64,000 nt of DNA from Shimia biformata (GTDB taxonomy: Bacteria; Pseudomonadota; Alphaproteobacteria; Rhodobacterales; Rhodobacteraceae), in assembly GCF_016888515.1 (NCBI RefSeq), contig NZ_JAFEJK010000001.1, positions 1,645,475-1,709,474 of the forward strand, given 5' to 3'. The notes below the pieces were generated by a model. It had not been told where the DNA came from and made no database searches. It worked only from the letters and a program-made list of their open reading frames with translations. The translations under genes and the position numbers were made by a program. Below are positions 43,136 to 51,742 of the stretch, piece after piece; position 1 is the first letter of the stretch; each line of letters begins with the position of its first letter.

Positions 43136-44761
43136 TCACAGATCTTTGGCGGTCTTGCGCAGCTCGAATTTCTGGATCTTGCCGGTTGAGGTCTTGGGCA
43201 ATTCGCAGAACACCACCTTTTTCGGCGTCTTGAACCCGGCCAGCGTTTCGCGGGCAAAGGCGATCAGATCGGCTTCGGCGACGCTCTCACCGGGTTTCAG
43301 TTCGACAAAGGCACAGGGCACCTCGCCCCATTTCTCGTCGGGCTTGGCAACCACGGCCACAAGGTTCACGGCGGGGTGGTTCATCAACACGCCCTCGACC
43401 TCGACGGAACTGATGTTCTCGCCGCCCGAGATGATGATGTCCTTGGCGCGGTCGGCGATCTGGACATAGCCGTCGGGGTGCTGGACCGCGATATCGCCCG
43501 AGTGGAAATAGCCGCCCTTGAACGCCTCTTCCGTGGCTTCGGGGTTCTTGAAATAGCCCTTCATGACGCCGTTGCCGCGCATCACGATCTCGCCCTGTTC
43601 GCGCCCGTCCATCGGGATCTGCTGCATGTCTGCGTCGACCACGGTGATATGTTCCATGAACGGCATCGCCACCCCCTGACGCGCCTTGATCGCGGCGCGG
43701 GCCGGGCCTTCGAGGTGATCGAGATGCGGCCCCCATGTGCATTCGGTGGCGGGGCCATAGACCTCGGTCAGCCCATAGACCTGCGTGACGTTGAAGCCCA
43801 TCGGCTCGATCTTGGCCAGGGTCGCGGGGGCAGGGGGCGCGCCTGCGGTGAACACTTCGACCACGTGGTCAAAGGAGCGGCGGTCGCTTTCGGGGGCATT
43901 GACCAGCATGTTCAGCACAATGGGCGCACCGCCGAAATGGGTGACGCCCTCATCGGCGATGGCATTGAAGATATTAGGTGCGGTGATGTCACGGCAACAG
44001 ACGATGGTGCCGCCGACCATGGGCATCATCCAGGTGTGGCACCAGCCGTTGCAGTGAAACAGCGGCACGATGGTCAGATAGATCGGGCGCAGCGTCATGC
44101 CCCAGCTGATCACCTGACCCATCGCGTTCAGATAGGCCCCGCGATGGTGATAGACCACGCCCTTGGGCCGCCCGGTGGTGCCCGAGGTATAGTTCAGCGC
44201 GATGCTTTCCCATTCGTCCTCTGGCATGATCCAGTGAAAGTCATGGGCTGCATTGGCCAGGATCTGTTCATAGGTGGCATGCCGCCCGGTGGCCGGGAAC
44301 CCGGCCTGTTCGTCGGCCACCTCGACGATCAGCGGCGCAGGGCCATCCATGGCGGCAATTGCGGCCTCGGCCTGGGGCAGGAACTCGGTATCGACCAGCA
44401 CGACCTTGGCAGCACCATGGTCGAAGATATAGGCCACGGTGCCGACATCCAGCCGGGTGTTGATCGCGTTCAGAACCCCGCCGCAGGCAGGCACGCCGAA
44501 ATGCGCCTCGGCATGGGCGGGGATATTGGGCAGGATTGTCGCCACAACGTCGCCGGGTTTCACCCCCATGCCTTTCAGCGCCGCCGCAAGGCGGGTGCAG
44601 CGGTCATAATAGGCGGCATAGGTCTTGCGGTGGCTGCCATAGACCACCGCCAGTTCCCCGGCAAAAACATGAGACGCGCGCTTCAACCCCGACAGGGGGG
44701 TCAACGGCACATAATTGGCCGCGCATTTGTCCAACCCGGTTTCATCCTGCATCCAGCCCAT
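43136..44761 (-). CDS. AMP-forming acyl-CoA synthetase (DmdB/AAE-like)
   Basis: This 541-residue enzyme activates a carboxylic acid to CoA ester. YTSGTTGRPKGVVYHH is near 190-205, QVYGLTEVYGP the adenine-side motif, and STGKIQKFEL the C-terminal lysine. The N-terminus (YVPLTPLSGLKRA) matches the plant-AAE/DmdB-type branch, one of whose members makes 3-methylmercaptopropionyl-CoA in DMSP demethylation; the window also has a DmdC-type dehydrogenase at 53164, but dmdA and dmdD are not seen. GGGAGGA lies 7 bases before the ATG. It is monocistronic. Confidence 0.9.
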   Translation of the reverse strand: MGWMQDETGLDKCAANYVPLTPLSGLKRASHVFAGELAVVYGSHRKTYAAYYDRCTRLAAALKGMGVKPGDVVATILPNIPAHAEAHFGVPACGGVLNAINTRLDVGTVAYIFDHGAAKVVLVDTEFLPQAEAAIAAMDGPAPLIVEVADEQAGFPATGRHATYEQILANAAHDFHWIMPEDEWESIALNYTSGTTGRPKGVVYHHRGAYLNAMGQVISWGMTLRPIYLTIVPLFHCNGWCHTWMMPMVGGTIVCCRDITAPNIFNAIADEGVTHFGGAPIVLNMLVNAPESDRRSFDHVVEVFTAGAPPAPATLAKIEPMGFNVTQVYGLTEVYGPATECTWGPHLDHLEGPARAAIKARQGVAMPFMEHITVVDADMQQIPMDGREQGEIVMRGNGVMKGYFKNPEATEEAFKGGYFHSGDIAVQHPDGYVQIADRAKDIIISGGENISSVEVEGVLMNHPAVNLVAVVAKPDEKWGEVPCAFVELKPGESVAEADLIAFARETLAGFKTPKKVVFCELPKTSTGKIQKFELRKTAKDL

Positions 44762-45257
44762 GATGTCCTCCCTCGACCGCGTCTGTGCCGCGCAACGCTA
44801 CTCCATCTCCGGGGGGATTGGGGAGTCCGTAAGATCACGGGTGAGAGTCGCTGTTGCGTTGGCTGAGGGGAACGCAGCCGATGTCAAACGGGGGATCCGC
44901 CCGCGCAACATCGTGGCCAAGACAAGGCGAAACCAGCCGCATCGCCCGGTGAGTGGCGCGCTTTTCGTTCACGGGGCCGGAAGCGACTTTTGTCAGCTCG
45001 GAAAGTTGGTGGGGGTGCCGTAATCATCTGAAATAAAACGGTAAAACTGGGATGTCAAAGCCTGCCGCCCGCCTGTGTCGCACGCTGCCAAGGCACTGCA
45101 TTTGCAGCTTGAACAAAACACGGGCCGTCACACACACCGTTTCCGCTCCGGCGACATTGCCGCAAAACAACCCCAATCGCGCTGCAACGAGTCCTTAAAA
45201 CTTGGGTCAAATACTCGCCATGAGGGAACAACCGTTCCGTTGTGATGGATTCGCACC
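44762..45257. other. Intergenic region, 496 bases, divergent promoters presumed
   Basis: It separates the divergent ligase and Hint genes. Small open frames on both strands have no support. A near match to the CAAATAC-type motif (CTTGGGTCAAATACTCGCC at 45201-45219) lacks the T-rich arm, and a short GGAAC-AACC-GTTCC inverted repeat is present at about 45226-45239. An AT-rich patch (about 45025-45050) may hold a promoter. Confidence 0.4.
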
Positions 45258-45914
45258 ATGTTTGGATGGACGTCAAAAAAAGGATTTGGGGGAAAGTCGC
45301 GGCGACCGGTCGAAGCAACACCCATGGCGCGGCTTCAGGGCGCGGGATGCGGGCTTGTCGAAGGGACGCTTGTGGCCACCGATCACGGCTGGGTGCCGAT
45401 TGAAACGGTTGAGGCCGGCGAACGGATCCTGACCTTCGACGGCGGCATGCAGCAATGCGTCGCCATGATCCGCGATCAGATCTGGTCGGGGCCGTCCTGC
45501 CCTGACGAGCTTTGGCCGCTGCGGGTGAAACGGGACACGATCGGAAACCGCCATGACATGCTGGTGATGCCGGCACAGGGCGTGCTGATCGAAAGCGACA
45601 CAGTCACGGACGCCTTCGGCGATCCCTTCGCGGTGATCCCCGGCGCGGCGCTCGAGGTGCTTCAGGGTGTCACGCGGCAAGAGCCGCGGGCCTCGGTCGA
45701 ACTGTTCATGCCGGTCTTTGGCGAGGATCAGATGGTCTTTGCCGACAATGGCGCGCTGCTGTTCTGCCAGACCCACTGGGGCCTTGCCGCCGGAATCCTG
45801 CCGCGCTACGGCGTGGCCGGGAACTACAACATGCTGCCCCTGGACCTGGCCAAACGGGTGTTGGCAAAGGGTGATTTCGGCGAAATCCTGGATTACTCGG
45901 TCGCAGTGTTCTGA
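45258..45914 (+). CDS. Hint (Hedgehog/intein)-domain protein
   Basis: The 218-residue protein has a stretch at 31-70 (CGLVEGTLVATDHGWVPIETVEAGERILTFDGGMQ, by key residues) that is the opening of a Hint module: C31 at the would-be splice junction, then the T-x2-G-W-x-PIE-x-V-x2-G-x2-I pattern. The rest (about 80-218) resembles the Hint-2 family found in roseobacter proteins, usually at the C-terminus of large secreted proteins. Here it stands alone with a basic 22-residue lead and no signal peptide. It may be a self-cleaving orphan. The start at 45258 has no good ribosome site; the ATG at 45324 is an alternative. Confidence 0.72.
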   Translation: MFGWTSKKGFGGKSRRPVEATPMARLQGAGCGLVEGTLVATDHGWVPIETVEAGERILTFDGGMQQCVAMIRDQIWSGPSCPDELWPLRVKRDTIGNRHDMLVMPAQGVLIESDTVTDAFGDPFAVIPGAALEVLQGVTRQEPRASVELFMPVFGEDQMVFADNGALLFCQTHWGLAAGILPRYGVAGNYNMLPLDLAKRVLAKGDFGEILDYSVAVF

Positions 45915-46014
45915 CAACGGGTGCCGGTGGCGGCTGCCCATCCGGTCCAACAGACCTTTGCATTGCGGTCCATAACCCGGCCCTGGAAAGAGCTTGGTCT
46001 GCGCCCCGTTTGAT

Positions 46015-46692
46015 CTATGTCTCGAAAACCGGGGTGCCATCTGCTTCATACCCCACGACGCCCGGCTCCCACCACCAGACCGGGTTTGCGACGAAACTGG
46101 CCCGCGCGTCGAGACGGTCAAGCAAGGCCCGGATCTTCGGAACGCGGTCCAGTTCCAGCGCGATACCCAGCGGCCTTGCCTGGACGAAACGCACATGCGC
46201 GGCAAAGAAGATATCCTGCGCCGACACGGTTCCCGGCTGGAAACCGGTTTCGGCGTCGTCCAACCGGGCTTCGAGCCAGTCCAGAATATGCATCATCTTC
46301 AAGGCCGACCTTTGCAGATGGCGGTTGTCCGCGACTGTGACCCCTGTCCATGTCATCTGTGAAATGGTTGTCGCGGCGGTTCCGAGGGTCTGAATCGTGG
46401 AAAAGACCAGTTTGTCCTGCCATTCCATGCCGGGCCGGAACATGTGATCCGACAGGGGCAGGGCACTCTCCGGGCGGTGCGGATAGGTTGCCATGAGATA
46501 CTCGGCAATCGTTCCGCTTTCCCAAAGCACAAGCGCGTTGTCCCGGAATGTGGGCACCTGAAGGGTGGGCGTTTCCGTCGCGCCGGGGGCGGCATTTTCT
46601 TCGCGCCGCTCATAGTCAAGTCCCAGTTCGTCAAGGACAATGCGCACGGCGCGGGCAAAAGGCGAGCCCGGTGTAAAAAGCAAGCTACGCAT
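46015..46692 (-). CDS. Glutathione S-transferase family protein
   Basis: This 225-residue protein has a thioredoxin-like N-domain (LLFTPGSPFARAVRIVLDEL; S10 in the position of the catalytic Ser/Cys; VPTFRDNALVLWESGTIAEYL with the cis-Pro and glutathione-gamma-glutamyl site) and a helical C-domain (about 90-215). It could conjugate glutathione to electrophiles. The start at 46692 has GGAGG about 6 bases upstream; the longer frame to 46740 is not supported. Convergent with the Hint gene. The substrate is unknown. Confidence 0.9.
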   Translation of the reverse strand: MRSLLFTPGSPFARAVRIVLDELGLDYERREENAAPGATETPTLQVPTFRDNALVLWESGTIAEYLMATYPHRPESALPLSDHMFRPGMEWQDKLVFSTIQTLGTAATTISQMTWTGVTVADNRHLQRSALKMMHILDWLEARLDDAETGFQPGTVSAQDIFFAAHVRFVQARPLGIALELDRVPKIRALLDRLDARASFVANPVWWWEPGVVGYEADGTPVFET

Positions 46693-46805
46693 GATGCCTC
46701 CGCTTTTCGATGGCGCGAAACTATCATCTGGCACCGGCATTTGTCAGCCTCCGAGACGCAATGCTGCACCGAGCGGCTGGCGACGCGACAACTGCGACCA
46801 CAGAA

Positions 46806-46835
46806 CAAAAAGGCCCGCGCCAGAGCGCGGGCCTT
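46806..46835 (-). terminator. Rho-independent terminator of the beta-oxidation operon
   Basis: A perfect 11-bp stem AAGGCCCGCGC / GCGCGGGCCTT with a CAGA loop is followed on the minus strand by TTTTTG, about 25 bases past the fadJ stop. Confidence 0.92.
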
Positions 46836-46858
46836 GCTGTCAATTTCGAGGGGCCGGA

Positions 46859-49057
46859 TCAGGCGGCTTCGGCTTCCTGACCGAAGCGGCCATAGAAGGT
46901 CTGACCCTTTTCCGCCATCTCACGCAGGAGCGGCGGGCAGGTGAAGCGGTCGCCGAATTTCTCGGTCAGCTCGTCACATTTCTCGGCTGCCCAGGCCGCG
47001 CCGACGATGTCCAGCCACGAGAACGGGCCACCCGACCAAGGCATGAAGCCCCAGCCCAGGATCGCGCCGACGTCGCCTTCGCGGATGTCTTCCAGCACAC
47101 CGGCCTCAAGCGCGCGGACCGCTTCCAGAACCTGTGCAAAGATCAGGCGGTGCTGAACCTCGATCACGTCCGGTTGCTCGTCCAGCAGCGGGAACTTGTC
47201 ATTGAACCCGGCCCAATAGCCCAGACGCTTGCCGTTCTCGTCATAGTCGAAGAACCCGGCCTTGGCCTTGCGCCCAAGGCGGCCCTCGTCGACCATCCAG
47301 AAGGTCACGTCATCGGCAATCGACTTCGGATAGGCATTGCCCATCGCCGCCATGGTCGCCTTGGCGATCTTGGCACCCAGATCAAGTGAGGTCTCGTCGA
47401 CCAGCTGGATCGGACCAACCGGGAAGCCCAGAAGCTGGGCGGCATGGTCCAGAAGCGGACGTGCCACGCCTTCGCCCGCCATCATCACGCCCTCGTTGAT
47501 GTAGGGGATGATGCAGCGGTTGGCATAGAAGAACCGCTCGTCATTGACGACGATCGGGGTCTTGCGGATCTGGCGCACGTAATCCAGCGACTTGGCCACG
47601 GCGCGGTCTCCGGTTTCCTTGCCCTTGATGATCTCGACCAGCGCCATCTTTTCGACGGGCGAGAAGAAGTGGATGCCGATGAACTGCTCGGGCCGCACGG
47701 ATGCCTTGGCCAGATCGGTGATCGGCAGGGTCGAGGTGTTGGAGGCAAAGATCGCATCCTCGGGGATGATCGCTTCGACCTTCTTGGTCATCTCGGCCTT
47801 GACGGCTGGATCCTCGAACACCGCCTCGATGATCAGGTCGACGCCCTGCAGCTTGTCCAGATCCGGGGTCGCGGTGATACGGGCCAGCATCGCCTCTTTC
47901 TTCTCGGCAGTGACCTTGCCGCGCTTCATGCCCTTGTCGAGGTAGCTTTCGGTATAGGCCTTGCCACGGTCGGCGGCTTCCTGGCTCTGGTCGATCAGCA
48001 CGACTTCCATGCCGGCCTGCGCCGAGACAAGCGCGATACCCGCACCCATCATGCCCGCGCCCAGAACGCCGATCTTCTTGACCGACTGGTCTTCGATCCC
48101 CTTGGGACGCACAGCACCTTTTTCCAAGGCACCCTTGTTGATGAACAGCGAGCGGATCATCGCCGAGGACGACGGGTTCATCAGCACGTTGGTGAACCAG
48201 CGCGCCTCGATCTTCAGCGCGGTGTCAAACGGCACCTGCGCACCTTCATAGACGGCCGACAACAACGCCTTGGCCGCCGGGTAGACGCCCCAGGTGTTGC
48301 CATGAACCATGGCCGATGCGCCGACGAAGTTCATGAAGCCAGCGGGGTGATAGGGGGTGCCGCCGGGCATCTTGTAGCCCTTCTGGTCCCAGGGTTTCAC
48401 CAGGTCCGCATCAGTGGCGTTCAGCACCCATTCCTTGGCGGCGGCGACCGGATCATCGACAACCTCGTCAACAATCCCGGCCTTCTGCGCCTGTTGCGGG
48501 TTCGACAGCTTGCCCTGCAGCAGGAACGGTGCCGCAGCAACCGCGCCCATCTTGCGCACGAAACGGGTGGTGCCGCCCGCGCCGGGGAAGATGCCAACCA
48601 TGATCTCGGGCAGGCCGATCTTGGCCTTGGGGTTGTTGGCCACAAAGATGCGGTGGCAGGCCAGCGGGATTTCCAGACCAATGCCAAGGCCGGTGCCCGG
48701 CATCGCGCACGCCACCGGCTTGCCGCCCTTGTTGGTCTTGGGGTCCATGCCCAGGCGCTCGATCTTGCGCAGGATGCGGTGGCCTTCCATGGTGAAGTTG
48801 AACAGCGCCTCGGCGGGGTTGTCGCCCGCTTCCTCGCGGATCGACGCCAGAACATTCAGGTCCATGCCTGCCGCGAAATCCGGCTTGCCCGAGGTGATCA
48901 CGGCACCCTTGATGTCGTCATTGGCCAGGATCTCGTCGAGGAAACCCTCGACCGTGGCAAAGGCGTCGCGGCTCAGCACGTTCATGCTTTTGCCGGGCAC
49001 GTCCCAGGTGATGATGGCGACGCCGTCGGCGTCCACGTTCATGGTGAAGTCAGTCAT
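46859..49057 (-). CDS. fadJ: FadJ/FadB-type 3-hydroxyacyl-CoA dehydrogenase / enoyl-CoA hydratase
   Basis: This 732-residue bifunctional enzyme performs hydration and then NAD-linked oxidation in beta-oxidation. The crotonase half (1 to about 300) has GKPDFAAGMDLNVL (oxyanion) and GLPEIMVGIFPGAGG with the catalytic Glu; the dehydrogenase half starts at IGVLGAGMMGAGIALVSAQAG (about 320) and carries HFFSPVEKMALVEII with its catalytic His. The start at 49057 has AGGGAGA upstream. It is the last gene of the minus-strand beta-oxidation set and is followed by a strong terminator. Confidence 0.95.
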   Translation of the reverse strand: MTDFTMNVDADGVAIITWDVPGKSMNVLSRDAFATVEGFLDEILANDDIKGAVITSGKPDFAAGMDLNVLASIREEAGDNPAEALFNFTMEGHRILRKIERLGMDPKTNKGGKPVACAMPGTGLGIGLEIPLACHRIFVANNPKAKIGLPEIMVGIFPGAGGTTRFVRKMGAVAAAPFLLQGKLSNPQQAQKAGIVDEVVDDPVAAAKEWVLNATDADLVKPWDQKGYKMPGGTPYHPAGFMNFVGASAMVHGNTWGVYPAAKALLSAVYEGAQVPFDTALKIEARWFTNVLMNPSSSAMIRSLFINKGALEKGAVRPKGIEDQSVKKIGVLGAGMMGAGIALVSAQAGMEVVLIDQSQEAADRGKAYTESYLDKGMKRGKVTAEKKEAMLARITATPDLDKLQGVDLIIEAVFEDPAVKAEMTKKVEAIIPEDAIFASNTSTLPITDLAKASVRPEQFIGIHFFSPVEKMALVEIIKGKETGDRAVAKSLDYVRQIRKTPIVVNDERFFYANRCIIPYINEGVMMAGEGVARPLLDHAAQLLGFPVGPIQLVDETSLDLGAKIAKATMAAMGNAYPKSIADDVTFWMVDEGRLGRKAKAGFFDYDENGKRLGYWAGFNDKFPLLDEQPDVIEVQHRLIFAQVLEAVRALEAGVLEDIREGDVGAILGWGFMPWSGGPFSWLDIVGAAWAAEKCDELTEKFGDRFTCPPLLREMAEKGQTFYGRFGQEAEAA

Positions 49058-49090
49058 GTTCTTCTGTCTCCCTAAAGGGGTGGAATTCTG

Positions 49091-49543
49091 TCAGGTCTGT
49101 GATGAGGTGGCAGGGTCGGATTCTTTCCAGAAGCCCGCCACGATCGGGTTGACGATCGCGGCAAAGCGAAATCCGTCGGCGGTGACGCGCAGCACAAGGG
49201 TCTGGCGGTGCGGCTCGGCGGGATGGGCATCCAGCGTGATGCGGTGAACATCCACCGTCGCCACGACCAGACCCGGCGCGGGGCTGACCACCGCCAGAAC
49301 CTCTTGATACCAGATCGGGCCGGCCGAGCCGTCCGACAGCACGTTGAGGCTCTCTAGGTGGCGGTGCAGATCGGCCGGGGCGTCAAGCATCTTGGTGTGG
49401 TCGGCATAGATCAGCGAAACCGGGAAGTCGTAAAACGTCTCCATCTGCGCGAAGTCGCCCCGCGCCCCGGTCCGCCGCGCAGTATCGAGAAAGGCCCGAA
49501 CCCGCGCGACGATTTCACCTTTTATGCCGGTCACATCCGCCAT
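49091..49543 (-). CDS. Small hypothetical protein, NTF2-like
   Basis: The 150-residue protein has an alpha helix followed by curved beta strands (FLDTARRTGARGDFAQMETFYDFPVSLIYADHTKMLDAPADL, then VVATVDVHRITLDAHP), the pattern of SnoaL/NTF2-like cone folds, but no family signature. The start at 49543 has AAGGGC upstream. It lies between thiolase and fadJ with gaps of 35 and 33 bases, so it is co-transcribed with them and probably serves the same pathway, perhaps as a ligand-binding or isomerase-like accessory. This is inference. Confidence 0.68.
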   Translation of the reverse strand: MADVTGIKGEIVARVRAFLDTARRTGARGDFAQMETFYDFPVSLIYADHTKMLDAPADLHRHLESLNVLSDGSAGPIWYQEVLAVVSPAPGLVVATVDVHRITLDAHPAEPHRQTLVLRVTADGFRFAAIVNPIVAGFWKESDPATSSQT

Positions 49544-49578
49544 GACTTTGCCCTTGATCCTGTCCCCGATCCCCGTCC

Positions 49579-50790
49579 TCAGACGCGCTCGATGATGGTG
49601 GCTGCGCCCATGCCGGACCCGATGCACAGGGTCGCCAGGCCGGTCTCCTTGTCCGAGCGCTCAAGCTCGTCCAGAAGCGTGCCCAGGATGATTGCGCCGG
49701 TCGCACCCAGCGGGTGGCCCATCGCGATCGAACCGCCATTGACGTTGATCTTGTCCCAATCGGCGTCAAATGCCTGCTGGAAGCGCATCACGACGCTGGC
49801 AAAGGCTTCGTTCACCTCGAAAAGGTCAATGTCGCCGATCTCCATGCCGCTTTCCGCCAGGATCTTCTGGGTCACCGGAACCGGACCGGTCAGCATGATC
49901 GTCGGATCGGTGCCGATCTTCGCGGTCGACTTGATCCGCGCGCGCGGGGTCAGGCCCATGCGCTCGCCATATTCCTTGTTGCCGATCAGGATGGCGGCGG
50001 CGCCGTCCACGATACCCGACGAGTTCCCGGCATGGTGGATGTGGTTGATCTTCTCAAGATGCGGATATTTCATGATCGCGATCTTGTCGAAGCCGGGCAT
50101 GGTCTCGCCCATGTCCTTGAACGACGGCTTCAGCGCGCCAAGGCTTTGCATGTCGGTGCCAGGACGCATGTATTCGTCATGATCGAGGATCGGCAGGCCG
50201 TTCACGTCCTTGATCGCGATCACCGACTTGGCAAAGCGGTTGTCTTTCCACGCGGCTGCGGCGCGCTTCTGGCTTTCCACCGCCAGCGCGTCGGCCTGAT
50301 CGCGGGTAAAGCCGTATTCGGTCGCGATGATGTCGGCCGAGATACCCTGCGGCACGAAATAGTTGTCAATCGCGATCGAGGGATCGACGGCAATCGCACC
50401 GCCGTCCATGCCCATGGGCGTGCGGCTCATGCTTTCCACGCCGCCGGCGATATAGGCGTCACCGCCACCGCCTCGCACCTGGTTGGCCGCCATGTTCACC
50501 GCCTCAAGGCCCGAGGCACAGAAGCGGTTGATGCTGACACCGGGGATCGATTCATCCAGGTTCGAGGCAAGCACGGCGGTCCGCGCAAGGCAGGCGCCCT
50601 GTTCGGCGACCTGGGTGACGTTGCCCCAGATCACGTCCTCGACAGCGTGACCTTCCAGGTTGTTTCGCTCTTTCAGCGCGTTCAGCGTGGCGGCGCTGAG
50701 TTGGGCGGCGCCCACCTCGTGCAAGGCGCCATCCTTGCGGCCCTTGCCGCGCGGGGTGCGCACGGCGTCATAGATATAGGCTTCGGTCAT
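49579..50790 (-). CDS. Acetyl-CoA C-acyltransferase (thiolase)
   Basis: This 403-residue type-II/III thiolase cleaves 3-ketoacyl-CoA to acetyl-CoA and a shortened acyl-CoA. The acyl-enzyme cysteine is C91 in INRFCASGLEAVN, the active-site His in GGSIAMGHPLGATGA, and the second Cys C389 in CIGSGMGAA. It is the fadA partner of the adjacent fadJ-type gene. The start at 50790 follows the GST gene's stop by 15 bases, with GAGG-type sequence upstream. Chain-length preference cannot be read from the sequence. Confidence 0.94.
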   Translation of the reverse strand: MTEAYIYDAVRTPRGKGRKDGALHEVGAAQLSAATLNALKERNNLEGHAVEDVIWGNVTQVAEQGACLARTAVLASNLDESIPGVSINRFCASGLEAVNMAANQVRGGGGDAYIAGGVESMSRTPMGMDGGAIAVDPSIAIDNYFVPQGISADIIATEYGFTRDQADALAVESQKRAAAAWKDNRFAKSVIAIKDVNGLPILDHDEYMRPGTDMQSLGALKPSFKDMGETMPGFDKIAIMKYPHLEKINHIHHAGNSSGIVDGAAAILIGNKEYGERMGLTPRARIKSTAKIGTDPTIMLTGPVPVTQKILAESGMEIGDIDLFEVNEAFASVVMRFQQAFDADWDKINVNGGSIAMGHPLGATGAIILGTLLDELERSDKETGLATLCIGSGMGAATIIERV

Positions 50791-50805
50791 CGTCTTCTCC
50801 TCGAA

Positions 50806-51444
50806 TTAGGCGCGGTCCGCAGGGGAGCCGGGCATCAGGTCGTAAGGGTGTTTCCAGCCGGGGGTGTTCTGGATATTGGTCAGCCACCGGTCGATATTGG
50901 GCCATTCGGCGCGGTCAAAGCCGAAGGGTTCTTCGTAAAACAGGTATCCGCAGCAGGTCAGATCGGCATTGGTCATGCCATCGCCGACGATCCAGTCGCG
51001 GCCTTCAAGATGGGTGTCGAGAATGCCATAGGCGGCCTTGAGACGGCCCAGGTTGAACCCGATCACCTCTTTCGGTTGTTTCTCGGGGGGAAAGAAGTTC
51101 ATCAGGAACCGGGTCAGCCCGGCCATCGACGACAGCTTGTGATTGTCCCAGAATTGCCAGCGCAGGATCTCGCGCGCCTCGGCCTTGTCCTTGCCGCCGA
51201 ACTTGCCGGATTTCTCCGAGACATAGTCCTGGATGATCGCCGATTGGGTCAGCGTCACGTCGCCGTCGACCAGAACCGGGGCTTCGCCCATCTCGTTCAC
51301 GTTCTGGCGATACTCGGGGCTGCGGGTCTCTCCGGCAAAGAAATCGACCTTCACCGGTTCCCAGTCGAGCCCCGACAATTCAAGCGCCAGCGCGGCCTTA
51401 TAGGAATGGCCGCTTTCCCCGAAGCAATAGAGTTTGATTGTCAT
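50806..51444 (-). CDS. Glutathione S-transferase family protein in the beta-oxidation cluster
   Basis: This 212-residue protein has a thioredoxin-like N-domain (IKLYCFGESGHSYKAALALELSG; MGEAPVLVDGDVTLTQSAII) and a helical C-domain with the ADLTCCGYLFYEEPFG segment. It sits 15 bases before the thiolase gene and likely shares its transcript, suggesting protection from, or processing of, electrophilic enoyl-CoA-like intermediates; this is inference. The start at 51444 has AGGGAA upstream; the frame extends to a GTG at 51531 but through an intergenic motif. Confidence 0.88.
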   Translation of the reverse strand: MTIKLYCFGESGHSYKAALALELSGLDWEPVKVDFFAGETRSPEYRQNVNEMGEAPVLVDGDVTLTQSAIIQDYVSEKSGKFGGKDKAEAREILRWQFWDNHKLSSMAGLTRFLMNFFPPEKQPKEVIGFNLGRLKAAYGILDTHLEGRDWIVGDGMTNADLTCCGYLFYEEPFGFDRAEWPNIDRWLTNIQNTPGWKHPYDLMPGSPADRA

Positions 51445-51494
51445 GTCGCGTTTCCCTGTTTTTGTTAAGCGGTTGGGGGTTTCACACCCCCAAA

Positions 51495-51524
51495 CCCCCG
51501 TGGAGTATTTCTTCAAGAAAGAAG
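51495..51524 (-). repeat. Intergenic CAAATAC-type motif, copy 5 (inverted relative to copy 6)
   Basis: Read on the minus strand the copy has the CTTCTTTCTTG arm, a spacer AAG, then AAATACTCC and a G-rich tail. It forms an inverted pair with copy 6 at 51676. Confidence 0.6.
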
Positions 51525-51561
51525 GTGGCACGTTTACGCGGTGTTAGGGTTAACGTGCCAC
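51525..51561. repeat. 10-bp inverted repeat with 17-base loop
   Basis: GTGGCACGTT (51525-51534) and AACGTGCCAC (51552-51561) flank 17 bases. It abuts motif copy 5 directly. It could act as a terminator for the upstream dehydrogenase on the minus strand or belong to the repeat element. Confidence 0.55.
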
Positions 51562-51675
51562 GCTTGGTCTTGCGGTACAGGCTGGAGAGCCGATGATCGC
51601 CAAGGAAGAAGCTCCGTCGCCCCGGTCGGGTGCGTCCAAGACAGACCGGCCCCGGGCGGCGGAGTGAAACGGGCG

Positions 51676-51708
51676 CTTCTTTCTTGCCCAAATACTCTCG
51701 CCGAAGGC
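51676..51708 (+). repeat. Intergenic CAAATAC-type motif, copy 6
   Basis: It starts CTTCTTTCTTG, then CCCAAATACTCTCGCCG and AAGGC. Same arm as copy 5 and copy 3. It lies 35 bases from the dehydrogenase stop at 51743. Confidence 0.6.
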
Positions 51709-51742
51709 ATCCTGTCATCGCAACCGGGTGGGCGGTCAAGGC

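Noticed and set aside
44715-45023. 102-residue plus-strand open frame in the gap after the ligase
   Set aside because: It overlaps the ligase start antisense, with no ribosome site or resemblance to any family.
45201-45219. An eighth copy of the CAAATAC-type motif
   Set aside because: The core CAAATACTC is there but the T-rich arm and G/C tail are missing, so it may be chance.
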